From the NCBI RefSeq assembly GCF_037081775.1, contig NZ_JBAMHQ010000004.1:1-37263 (forward strand): a DNA stretch of 37,263 nt. The letters run 5' to 3'. The notes beneath the pieces are model-generated. The model had not been told where the DNA came from and did no database searches. It saw only the letters and a program-made list of their open reading frames with translations. The position numbers were made by a program, and so were the translations under genes. The DNA is from Haladaptatus sp. ZSTT2. GTDB taxonomy: Archaea; Halobacteriota; Halobacteria; Halobacteriales; Halococcaceae. Of this stretch, positions 7,639 to 15,630 are shown one piece after another. Position 1 is the first letter of the stretch. Every line of letters starts with the position of its first letter.

Positions 7639-9516
7639 TTAAATCCCAAGTTCTGAGAATTCCAATTCACCATCTGTAGTTCCAAATACTTCGTTTGAAT
7701 CTGGCGCGATACCGATGTCAGCCAACGACCTATCGACGAGCGTCGTCACGACCTCGACGTCTGACCACGTCACCTCACCTGATAACCGAGCGCGAGCGTG
7801 CGCCTCAGCAAGCCGCTGCACCGCATCGAGCATTCGGGCGGTCACCGGCAACGGAGGCCCGTCGAGGTCGGCCTCCTCGTCCTCGCCCTGGTAGCGCGCC
7901 GGAAGGTCGGTCTTCAAATCCGCGAACCACTCGATGAGCCGCTCACGAATCGCCTCGTCCTTGATTACTGGCTGAATCTTCTGCGCCTCGATAACGTAGG
8001 CACGCCACGCCTCTGGCTCGATAGAGGGCTCAACTGCATCCAGTTTCGAACCGTCCACGTCGTCACCACGCGCCAACTCACCCGACGTCTGACGCGACTC
8101 AACCATGTGCTTACCAATCGCCCGCACATGCTCGCGGTCCTCGACCTCGCGCATCGTGAAAATCAAGTCGAACCGTGAGAGTAACGGCGACTGCAACTCC
8201 ACCTCATCGACGAACTCGTTGGCCGGGTCGAAGTGTCCGCCGACCGGATTCGCCGCCGCCAGCAACGCCGTCTTCGCCGGTAAAATCGCGTTCTTCCCGG
8301 CTTTCGTGACGCGCACCTCTTGGGATTCGAGCGCCGTGTGCAGCGCATCAAGGTCGGACGTATCGCCCTTGTCGAGTTCGTCCACCACCGCGACGCCCTT
8401 GTTCGCCCGCACCAGCGTGCCCGCTTCAATCGAGAACTGCTCGTCAGAGAAATCATCCTTCGTGATGGCTGCAGTAAGCCCCGCTGCGGACGAGCCCGTC
8501 CCGTCGGTGAGCGCCGACCGAGGCGAGAGACGCGCCGCCGCTTCCAAGAGATTCGACTTCCCGACGCCCGGATCACCCAAGAGGAAGATATGGCTCTTGC
8601 CGCGATGCAGGGTGCCGTCCGGGGCGTGGCGCGCCCACGAGCCAAGAATCTGCAACACAATAGCGCGTTTCACATGTTCGTCGCCCTTGTGGCCCGGAGC
8701 AAACGACTCGACCAACGTCGCGAGCGGGTCGGGCGTGTTCGCGATACGCTGGATTTCCTCAGCGTGCTCGCTCGTGTCGACCTCGCGCGGGTCTGCGTTC
8801 TCGGGGATGACGTTATTCACCAAAAATCGCTTGCGAAAGCGCGCGCGTCGCTTGTGCGAGTAGGCGACGTACTGACCGACCAACGTCACCCGCTGGCCGC
8901 CCTCGATGGTACCGCAGATGTCGTCGAGCAGGTGGCAGTCAATCGACGCCGTGGCTCCGTCGACCGCTTCCTCGGGTGGCTGCTGCAGGCGAACCTTCTG
9001 GTGGTCTTCGAACTCACTTATCCGCTCGTTCAGCCGGAAGGGGCCTTGTGTGTCACAGCCCATGCACTCGAACGGCTCGCGAATCGTGCCGAACCCTTGC
9101 GAGAGTTTCGAGTCCAAACCGCAGCGCAAGCACTCGAAAACTCCCGTTTGCAAGAGCGGGCCGACGTCGGTGCGTTTCGTTATTTGTCCCTGGAAGGCAA
9201 CGAGCCGGTCTTTGTGCTCGACACGCTCCTCACCCACCGACAGCGTCACGTCCTCGGGCAGTTCGACGAACCGCACATGGGATTGGCTCATCGCGCCATC
9301 GGGGTCGGGATACTGTGCGAGGGCGGCATCGAAGTGGTCAAGCATTATCTCAGGCCGGGTGACGACGTCGTCTGCGAGCCCGGGCGCGACCTCGACGAGC
9401 GCCTCAAAACTCACTTCCAACGAAACCCGCTCAGGGTAATCGTCGAACAGGTCGAGGATTGCTTCGTGGCAGATGTCACGCAACGCGGTCTGGCACCGCG
9501 AAACGACGTCGCTCAT
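7639..9516 (-). CDS. mcm: MCM replicative DNA helicase
   Basis: A 625-aa MCM protein. N-terminal domain: OB fold with zinc pairs near residues 129/132 and 151/154. AAA+ domain: Walker A GDPGVGKS near 314-321, Walker B VAVVDELD near 375-382, sensor 1 AAANP, arginine finger LLSRFDLIF near 445-453, and a C-terminal winged-helix-like tail. It unwinds DNA 3' to 5' as a hexamer at the fork. The ATG at 9516 overlaps the stop of the preceding gene (ATGA); a GTG at 9525 is in frame but less likely. It is the last gene of the long minus-strand train, so replication and particle genes would be co-expressed. It is divergent enough from a host copy to suggest the element brings its own helicase. Confidence 0.92.
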   Translation of the reverse strand: MSDVVSRCQTALRDICHEAILDLFDDYPERVSLEVSFEALVEVAPGLADDVVTRPEIMLDHFDAALAQYPDPDGAMSQSHVRFVELPEDVTLSVGEERVEHKDRLVAFQGQITKRTDVGPLLQTGVFECLRCGLDSKLSQGFGTIREPFECMGCDTQGPFRLNERISEFEDHQKVRLQQPPEEAVDGATASIDCHLLDDICGTIEGGQRVTLVGQYVAYSHKRRARFRKRFLVNNVIPENADPREVDTSEHAEEIQRIANTPDPLATLVESFAPGHKGDEHVKRAIVLQILGSWARHAPDGTLHRGKSHIFLLGDPGVGKSNLLEAAARLSPRSALTDGTGSSAAGLTAAITKDDFSDEQFSIEAGTLVRANKGVAVVDELDKGDTSDLDALHTALESQEVRVTKAGKNAILPAKTALLAAANPVGGHFDPANEFVDEVELQSPLLSRFDLIFTMREVEDREHVRAIGKHMVESRQTSGELARGDDVDGSKLDAVEPSIEPEAWRAYVIEAQKIQPVIKDEAIRERLIEWFADLKTDLPARYQGEDEEADLDGPPLPVTARMLDAVQRLAEAHARARLSGEVTWSDVEVVTTLVDRSLADIGIAPDSNEVFGTTDGELEFSELGI

Positions 9517-9788
9517 ACGAACCACCCGATGAGCGTTTGCACGTCTGGCAGCGCCCGAAGAAGCTCTTGAGCGCGCCCGAGGTCAATCGAGATGAGTCCC
9601 AACAACAACAGGCCCAAGAACACAACCACGACGGTGCGCGCCGTCTGCAAGCCGCTGGCAGCTAGGTGGCCGGCGGTGCGAGCGCGCCCCGACCACGCGA
9701 CGAGCGACACCAACACCAACAGCAGAGAGACGCTCACGCCGCGCACGCCAAGGCGAGAGAGTAGGTCTGCAATCGCCTGCTCGAACAC
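9513..9788 (-). CDS. Small membrane protein (two spans)
   Basis: A 91-aa protein. The start is GTG at 9788, sharing one base with the TAG of the preceding gene and preceded by a purine-rich GGGAGGGAG site. An upstream start at 9860 would overlap the neighbour by 73 nt. Two hydrophobic spans are visible, about residues 17-33 (VSVSLLLVLVSLVAW) and 52-69 (TARTVVVVFLGLLLLGLI). No family recognised. It sits between the large surface protein and the MCM, so a role in the same envelope or membrane complex is likely. Confidence 0.75.
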   Translation of the reverse strand: MFEQAIADLLSRLGVRGVSVSLLLVLVSLVAWSGRARTAGHLAASGLQTARTVVVVFLGLLLLGLISIDLGRAQELLRALPDVQTLIGWFV

Positions 9789-12700
9789 TACTTCTCCCTC
9801 CCGACGAGTTCGAACACCTGTTGCGGCGTAGACGCTCTCTTCTCTTTCTCCTGTCGCCAACTGTAGATGAGGTAGGCGACGAGCAGCACGCCCGCGATGC
9901 CAGCCAATGGAAGGGTCGCAGAAAGCGCCGTCCGCACTGGCCCGAGAATCGCATCCGGCGCGAGTAACATGATACCGAGCACGAACGCCACGCCCACGGC
10001 GAGCAAGACGATAGGTCGCCGGTAGACGGGCAGTCCGTCAGGCGTGCGTCGTTCGGTGTACGCGACCGCGAATCCGATGATGGCGAGCACGAGCACTGCA
10101 ATCAGGCCGGGATTCATCACGGGCATCGCCTCGACGACGGTGTTCGTCGTCTGGCCAATGAACCCGCCCGGCCCAGTTCCGACGGGGCCGGTTGAGGTCG
10201 AGTTGCCCGAGTCGGCGCGAATTTCGAGGGTGCCCTCTCGGTCGCTCCCTTCGAACACGGCTGGCTCGCCCGCCTCTGCCGAGTCGAGTTGGATGCCATC
10301 GCTCTCAGAGTAGAGAATGTAGCTCGTTCCCGAGTCAGCAGCCAAGTGCGTGAACTCGACGTCGTCGCCGTAGTTCGCACCCGGCGCAACCTCAAAGGTT
10401 GGTTCCGTGCTCGATGGCGACGAAACCGAAATCCAGACCTCGCCCGTCAATGGCTCAGCCTTCACAGGAATCGACGACACCCGCGCGGTGCCCCCAACCT
10501 CGGCTGCAGGTAACACAAGCTGCTGGCCGCCGTTACTCGCGATGACCGTGTGCTCGTCCCCGTTCCACGTTTCGTTGTAGAGATAATGCACGCGGTGGGC
10601 GTCTTCGGTGCCGCCCACGGCGATATACGAATTATTGTTCCAGTCGTCGATGCGGATGCCGCTATCGAGCGACTCACCAACGGGCGTCGGGTCGGTCACC
10701 GTTATTGCACCGTTGTTTACACTCACTTTGCTCCCAACCGCACGCACCTCGATAGTGTCGCCTGCCGAAATCTCCCCGAGTTGCGCCGTGAGCGTCGTCC
10801 CCGTGAGCGAATACTCAGACGGCGTGAGCGGGTCCCACGCGCCGCCGTTCGCGCGAACTTCGAGCGAACGAATCGAGTAGACGGTTTGGTCGAATGGAAC
10901 GGTGAGCGTCGCGTTCTGCCGGTCGCTCGAATAGGTCTTGCTCACGTTGTAGCGCTCGCTCCATTTCTCGCCCTGGTAGGCCACCGACTGATTGTCGACG
11001 GCCTCGTGGCGGTAGTTGAATCCAACTTGGCCGGGCGCGGCAGACCCACCCGGCGAGGTTACCGAGATGTTGATTTGGTTGGTGCCCTCGCGTACCCAAC
11101 TCGTGCTCGTGTTGAGCGAGACCGTCTCGCCGTCTGCGAGGGTTCCTGAGTGTGAGACCACGTTGCCGTTGACCTCGACGCTCGGGTCGGTCGTCTCGGT
11201 CACTTCGCGCATCGCGAGCGCGACATCCACGTCCGAGTTGTCGGTCGAGATGTCGAGCGCGTTGTCCGCGAGTGAGAGCGGCGCGTCGTAGGTGACGGTC
11301 TCGCCGGGGTCGAGCACGCCCGAATGCGTGATTTCATCGCTTGCGTCCCCGTCGAGGTCGATGCCGACGTCTTTCGTTTTCTGCACTTCCTGCATCACGA
11401 GGTCGACCGTCACGTCCGAGTTGTCCGTCGAGATGTCGAGGCTCGAATCAGAGGTCGAGAGTGGCGCGGCATAGCTCGCCGTTTCGCCATCGTCGAGCAC
11501 GCCCGAGTGGGTGATTTCGTCGGTCGCATCGCCATCGAGGTCGATACCCACGTCCTTCGTCACCGTTCGCTCGCGCATATCCAGATACCAGTCAACCGAC
11601 CCACCCGAAAACTGGAAGTCGAGGTCGCTGGCGTCTTTCGAGAGGTCGAAATCAACCACCGTTGTCGAATTAATGGCGGTAGTCCCGAAGTTGTGCGTCG
11701 TGCCGTCCGAAGCAACCACTGTGAGGTCGCCCGGTCGCGTCGTCACGCTCGCGTTCACCGCCCGCGAGGTCGTGCCCGTCCCGGTGAACGAACTCCACGT
11801 GCCAGACGGTGAGTTGTCCGTGCGCACTTGGTAGAGGCTATCTCCCGAGACGTGCCGTAACTCAATCGTGACCGTTCCACCCGTCGTCCGATAATCCGAA
11901 ATGTCGACCGTGTGCGTCGTCCAATCTGTCGAACCGGAAAGCGTGATTGTCCCGACTTGCGTCCCACCCGAATAACTCCCATCCGGCGCGCCTTCAACAA
12001 CGAACACGTCGAAATCCTCGCCACCGCCACAGGAGAACGTACAGTCCGCTTCGATAGCGAAATCCGTCAAGATGGCATCCGCGCCAACATCCATGCGAAT
12101 CTCCATGTTGTCGCCATTTCCGAAGCCAGATTCCGTCCCGGTCTGCGACGAGAACGGACTATAGGAGCCTTCCTGTGCTGTGACGCTTAGTCGCGGCTCG
12201 GTTGGCTGGTAGCTCGGACCTATTGGGTCGCTATTCCCGCCGATGCTGATAGCCGTCGCGCCGCCCGTTATCGTCCCCGATTTATCCTCGTCGGTGAGTG
12301 TTTCGATGCCGGTGAGCGTGATTTCTGGATTATTCCCCGCTTCTGGCCCGGTTGGGTCGAGATTCCCACCCACGTCGATAGGAATGCTCTCACCGTCTCC
12401 TTTGGTCGCCGTGTAGTTATCCCACGTCGTTGAGCCCACACCCGTCAGCGTGATTTCGGGCGAGCCACCCGGCCCCGTTGGCGAGGTCGTGCCATCCACC
12501 GCAATCGGAATGGTGCCGCCGTCTGATTCGACCGACGAGTAGTTATCCCAGTTGTAGCCCGTCGAGCCCGTCACGTCCAGCGTGAAGTTCTCGACCGCAT
12601 CCAGGTCGCTCACTGTGTAGCTGTACTGAGCGCCGTCGACCGCAGGCGAGCCCGTCAGTTGGATTTCCCCGCTGAAGGTGACGACGTTCGTCGAGAAATG

Positions 12701-13303
12701 GGGAACGTCAAACAGCAAGAGGTCGCCCTGTCGCGTCACGGGTGCAGTCCACCGATCCCCAGACTCGTGGACGCCATACACAGCAGGCGGCACATAGCCA
12801 AGTGAGTTCTCGACTGCCCCGACTGGCACTGCAATCTGCCGCCCGTCAGCGTTCACATCGTCCGAAAGTACAAGCGCAAATTTCGGATTCGAGCACTGCG
12901 GGTTCTTCTCGGCTGCAGGTCCGTTACAAGCGACTTGGCGACCCATCGCTCGGGCTTCCGTCGAGATTGTCACCTCCAACGTCTCAGCGTGCTTTGAAGA
13001 CATCACCGAACCTCTGAGGTCGTCAACCGTCGGCATCTTCTCTTTCGCGTGGTCCGGCACGTCGGCTTTGACGTTCGAATCTGGAACGCCGACCATTCCG
13101 GGAGCGCTCGCGAGCGCCACGCCCGCACCTGCGCCCACCGCGCTCACGAGTATGAGCATCGCGAGGGCTATTGAGGCGAGCGCGCGCGAGAGGCCGGGGC
13201 CCTCACTGCGCCCACGCCCGGGGGGTGTTTCCATATCAGTCTCAGAGTACGCGCGCGGGAGGGATGACAGAACTCCGAGAAGTTCCGCGAGATTTCGGCT
13301 CAT
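9788..13303 (-). CDS. Large secreted, membrane-anchored surface protein with repeats
   Basis: A 1171-aa protein, the largest in the minus-strand train. Residues 40-66 form a hydrophobic signal/anchor (ALASIALAMLILVSAVGAGAG). A long beta-rich, Thr/Ser/Asp/Gly-rich ectodomain with many NxS/T sites follows, suggesting N-glycosylation. Near residues 250-375 there are about three degenerate repeats of IPI.VGG..DPTGP...PEITLTG, and residues about 582-703 contain two near-identical 61-aa units. After a TGP-rich linker come three C-terminal spans (about 1072-1091, 1103-1122, 1129-1147) and a basic tail. The whole resembles a spike or adhesin exposed on a particle or cell surface. Its start overlaps the preceding stop (ATGA). 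Confidence 0.8.
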   Translation of the reverse strand: MSRNLAELLGVLSSLPRAYSETDMETPPGRGRSEGPGLSRALASIALAMLILVSAVGAGAGVALASAPGMVGVPDSNVKADVPDHAKEKMPTVDDLRGSVMSSKHAETLEVTISTEARAMGRQVACNGPAAEKNPQCSNPKFALVLSDDVNADGRQIAVPVGAVENSLGYVPPAVYGVHESGDRWTAPVTRQGDLLLFDVPHFSTNVVTFSGEIQLTGSPAVDGAQYSYTVSDLDAVENFTLDVTGSTGYNWDNYSSVESDGGTIPIAVDGTTSPTGPGGSPEITLTGVGSTTWDNYTATKGDGESIPIDVGGNLDPTGPEAGNNPEITLTGIETLTDEDKSGTITGGATAISIGGNSDPIGPSYQPTEPRLSVTAQEGSYSPFSSQTGTESGFGNGDNMEIRMDVGADAILTDFAIEADCTFSCGGGEDFDVFVVEGAPDGSYSGGTQVGTITLSGSTDWTTHTVDISDYRTTGGTVTIELRHVSGDSLYQVRTDNSPSGTWSSFTGTGTTSRAVNASVTTRPGDLTVVASDGTTHNFGTTAINSTTVVDFDLSKDASDLDFQFSGGSVDWYLDMRERTVTKDVGIDLDGDATDEITHSGVLDDGETASYAAPLSTSDSSLDISTDNSDVTVDLVMQEVQKTKDVGIDLDGDASDEITHSGVLDPGETVTYDAPLSLADNALDISTDNSDVDVALAMREVTETTDPSVEVNGNVVSHSGTLADGETVSLNTSTSWVREGTNQINISVTSPGGSAAPGQVGFNYRHEAVDNQSVAYQGEKWSERYNVSKTYSSDRQNATLTVPFDQTVYSIRSLEVRANGGAWDPLTPSEYSLTGTTLTAQLGEISAGDTIEVRAVGSKVSVNNGAITVTDPTPVGESLDSGIRIDDWNNNSYIAVGGTEDAHRVHYLYNETWNGDEHTVIASNGGQQLVLPAAEVGGTARVSSIPVKAEPLTGEVWISVSSPSSTEPTFEVAPGANYGDDVEFTHLAADSGTSYILYSESDGIQLDSAEAGEPAVFEGSDREGTLEIRADSGNSTSTGPVGTGPGGFIGQTTNTVVEAMPVMNPGLIAVLVLAIIGFAVAYTERRTPDGLPVYRRPIVLLAVGVAFVLGIMLLAPDAILGPVRTALSATLPLAGIAGVLLVAYLIYSWRQEKEKRASTPQQVFELVGREK
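11195..11560 (-). repeat. Two tandem 183-bp units inside the surface-protein gene
   Basis: Unit 1 (11378-11560) and unit 2 (11195-11377) each encode 61 residues that start TKDVGIDLDGDA and include EITHSGVLD and LDISTDNSDV. A shorter, diverged third unit (HSGTLADGETVSLN) follows. Sharing of codons suggests a recent duplication. Such units could expand or contract by recombination and change the length of the surface protein. Confidence 0.8.
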
Positions 13304-13620
13304 GCCCCCACCTCGCTTCCCTCGGCCCCTGGTCGACGGGGCTTCGAATCGGTTGGAATCCGAGCCACAACGATTTCCGTCGACTCATCGCTCATCACGA
13401 CCTCGACGTGGTCGCCCCGGTCGCGGAGAACGTCGAAGGTGAGTTCCTCCCACGGCGAGACGAGGCCGTCGAGGTCGGGGTTCGTCACCGAGATGAACCC
13501 CTCACCCGGGTCTTTCACATACAGCCGATGATGAGTCTGGTTCTGCCACTCACCAAAGACGTTGTCGTCGAACTCCAAGCTCTGCGACGGCGTCTCGGTC
13601 TGCGTCCGCTGCGGCAGCAC
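13300..13620 (-). CDS. Small acidic hypothetical protein
   Basis: A 106-aa protein beginning at GTG 13620 and ending in a 4-nt ATGA overlap with the surface-protein gene. It has no membrane span; the sequence (LEFDDNVFGEW..., YVKDPGEGFISVTNPDLDGLVSPWEEL, VEVVMSDESTEIVVARIP) suggests a small beta sandwich. No good ribosome site precedes the GTG. The frame stays open back to the TAG of the ATPase gene, 14 codons upstream and in the same frame, so the protein might be made by readthrough of that TAG, or the true start may be missed. Function unknown. Confidence 0.7.
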   Translation of the reverse strand: MLPQRTQTETPSQSLEFDDNVFGEWQNQTHHRLYVKDPGEGFISVTNPDLDGLVSPWEELTFDVLRDRGDHVEVVMSDESTEIVVARIPTDSKPRRPGAEGSEVGA

Positions 13621-13662
13621 GTCCGGCTCGCTGAGGCGAATCCGCAGCCAGCGGTTGGCGTC

Positions 13663-14841
13663 CTAGTCGAGGCCAGGAATATCACCCCACCCAAACAGCG
13701 ACATTTGGGCCTGCGTGTAGCAGAGGCCCTCGCCAATCGACCGACGAGACATGATGTCCGAGTGCATCGGCACGGTTTTGAAGCCGACTGGCACCGTCGA
13801 ACGCGGCACCTTCGTCGGGTTTGGTGTACCATCGGGCATCTGCACGCGCCACTTGTGCTCGCGTCGGATGTCGTTGTGAACGTTCTCCTCGTAGTGACCG
13901 AAGTTGTAAATCGACAACAGCGCACGCCGCGAGTCCGCCCAGATGCCACGAAGCAGACCGATTTTATCGTAGAGCCGTCGGCCCTTCTCGTTCTTTGCGC
14001 GTTCGGGCACCCAGTCACCGATTTCGTCGAAAAACAACGACTGGAATCGGAACGGCCCGTGCTCGACGCGAGCGAGCATGAACGCAAACCACCAGTCGAC
14101 GACGGGCGTCGCGGGCGTCTGTTCGTCGGCCTCCCAGCGAGGAACGAACGGGAGCGAACCCGCCACGCGGTCGCTCTCTGCGGTCAACTCCTCACAGCCC
14201 GAGAAACTCGGGTCGGGGTAGATGACGTGGAACGACCCAGGTGTGCGCTCGCCCAGCTTGCTGACAAGGTCGAGCACGTCGTCGTAGAAGACAACGTCGC
14301 GAACCACGTCGGCCACGTTCTCGACGACGTCCATCGGCTCGTCGCCGGGGTCGTCGTCTTCGCGCATCCAGGCGGCCTCGACGCTTGCGTGCGTTGGCAG
14401 CCACAGCGTCGTCCAGTTTCGGAAGGGCAGCCAGCCCGACCGGCGCGACGAGCCGCGCCAGAGCGCGTCGTTCGGCTCGACCTCGACTTCCTCGCCGTCG
14501 ACGACCACGCGGTCGTCCATGACGCGCACGACGAGGTTGCCCGCGAGCGTGGTCTTCCCGCAGCCACGCTCTCCGAGGAAGAAGCAGTCCGTGCCTTTCG
14601 GTGAGCGCGTCAGCGTCGGATTTCGTTCGTGGACGACCATATCGGGGTAGACGTCCGAGGTGATTTGGCCGTCCTGGCGATTCTTCGCGTCGAACGCCGA
14701 GATGTCGAGTGGCGGGATGCCGTAGCGTTGTCTGATTTCGTAGGCGTCTGTTTTCCAGTATTTCGGTGCAGTGTGCGAGACGGACTGCTGGGTCCGCTCG
14801 CCCCAGTCATGCCCCTTCGGTGGGGTAGCATTATTTGACAT
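13663..14841 (-). CDS. P-loop ATPase, candidate packaging or assembly motor
   Basis: A 392-aa protein. Walker A is GERGCGKTT (residues 90-98) and Walker B is FQSLFFDE (267-273) with the catalytic acid at the end. SIYNFGH (310-316) may be a sensor and WADSRR (301-306) may supply an arginine finger. There is no membrane span. It is similar in size and plan to the AAA/HerA-FtsK-like ATPases encoded among the structural genes of haloarchaeal membrane viruses. It lies inside a train of membrane and surface proteins, so a role in DNA packaging or particle assembly is plausible. Stop TAG; its ATG directly abuts the preceding stop codon. Confidence 0.75.
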   Translation of the reverse strand: MSNNATPPKGHDWGERTQQSVSHTAPKYWKTDAYEIRQRYGIPPLDISAFDAKNRQDGQITSDVYPDMVVHERNPTLTRSPKGTDCFFLGERGCGKTTLAGNLVVRVMDDRVVVDGEEVEVEPNDALWRGSSRRSGWLPFRNWTTLWLPTHASVEAAWMREDDDPGDEPMDVVENVADVVRDVVFYDDVLDLVSKLGERTPGSFHVIYPDPSFSGCEELTAESDRVAGSLPFVPRWEADEQTPATPVVDWWFAFMLARVEHGPFRFQSLFFDEIGDWVPERAKNEKGRRLYDKIGLLRGIWADSRRALLSIYNFGHYEENVHNDIRREHKWRVQMPDGTPNPTKVPRSTVPVGFKTVPMHSDIMSRRSIGEGLCYTQAQMSLFGWGDIPGLD

Positions 14842-15630
14842 TTATCCTCGTGGAGTGGTTGGTTTCGTCGCGTGCGTCTCGGGCACCTCAGTGGTGCGAG
14901 CGGCCAACCGTGCAGCCGCCTTGTTGAAACCGGGAAGCAGATACTCAGCCGCCCACGACTCGCGGAAGAACCTTGCGCGGGCGCTCGTTTTGTCAGTCAA
15001 TCTCGCGCGCACTTCGAGGTCGAAATACGCATCCTCTATCGTCGATGATTCGAGTTCGGAGTAGGTCGCACTCACGGCGTACTGGCCCCAGATGAGGAAC
15101 GCCTCGGGCTCGTCGAAGCCATCGAGCAAGCGCGACAGCGTCCACGCGCCGGCGTCGTCGAGCAGCGACATCCCCGGGCGCATCCCCGGATGGCGTTGCT
15201 TCGTCGGGTCAGGAGTCTCGCCCTGCTCATCTGTGTGGTAGTCTGAGGCTGTCCATCGGAACTCGCGGTTCGCCGCCTGCGTCGCCGGCAGCAGGTCTTT
15301 GGCCGCGATACCGAGGCGAATCTCTCGAATCCGTCCGGGCGAGACCGCCTCGATGGGGCCCCAGGGCGCACCGAGCAGGGCAGAGACGACGTCGGCGTCG
15401 CACGCCAAGCGTGGGAACCAGTCGTCGTCGAGTTGCCCAAGCGTCTGAATCGAGACCGCCTGCATCCACGTGAGGATAGCACAGCGGTCGTCGAAGCCAT
15501 CGAGCAACGCAGAGAAGACGTTGATTTGGTCGGCAGACAGCTTTGCGAGCGCTGGCCGGTCACTGACGGGGGGCGCGTCACCGAGTGCGTCAGCGACGCG
15601 ACTGTGCGCCGAAAGCGCGGCCTCACTCAT
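14842..15630 (-). CDS. Soluble hypothetical protein of the particle operon
   Basis: A 262-aa protein from the ATG at 15630, which overlaps the end of the preceding gene by 8 nt. An in-frame start at 15681 would overlap by 59 nt and is disfavoured. It is largely helical and acidic, with two related-looking blocks: a repeated motif of the form LLDGFDDRCAILTWMQAVSIQT near residue 40 and LLDGFDEPEAFLIWGQYAVSAT near residue 180. This suggests an internal duplication. No known family. Directly upstream of the ATPase, with which it may work. Confidence 0.75.
   Translation of the reverse strand: MSEAALSAHSRVADALGDAPPVSDRPALAKLSADQINVFSALLDGFDDRCAILTWMQAVSIQTLGQLDDDWFPRLACDADVVSALLGAPWGPIEAVSPGRIREIRLGIAAKDLLPATQAANREFRWTASDYHTDEQGETPDPTKQRHPGMRPGMSLLDDAGAWTLSRLLDGFDEPEAFLIWGQYAVSATYSELESSTIEDAYFDLEVRARLTDKTSARARFFRESWAAEYLLPGFNKAAARLAARTTEVPETHATKPTTPRG

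Noticed and set aside
8320-9570. 416-codon plus-strand frame opposite MCM
   Set aside because: Mirror of high-GC coding sequence; Arg/Leu/Val-rich with no domain, while the minus strand has all MCM motifs.
11195-11560. Tandem repeats considered as CRISPR or iterons
   Set aside because: They are in-frame 183-bp protein repeats without spacers.
13171-14604. 477-codon plus-strand frame opposite the ATPase
   Set aside because: Antisense artefact of GC-rich codons; the opposite strand has Walker motifs and coupled starts.
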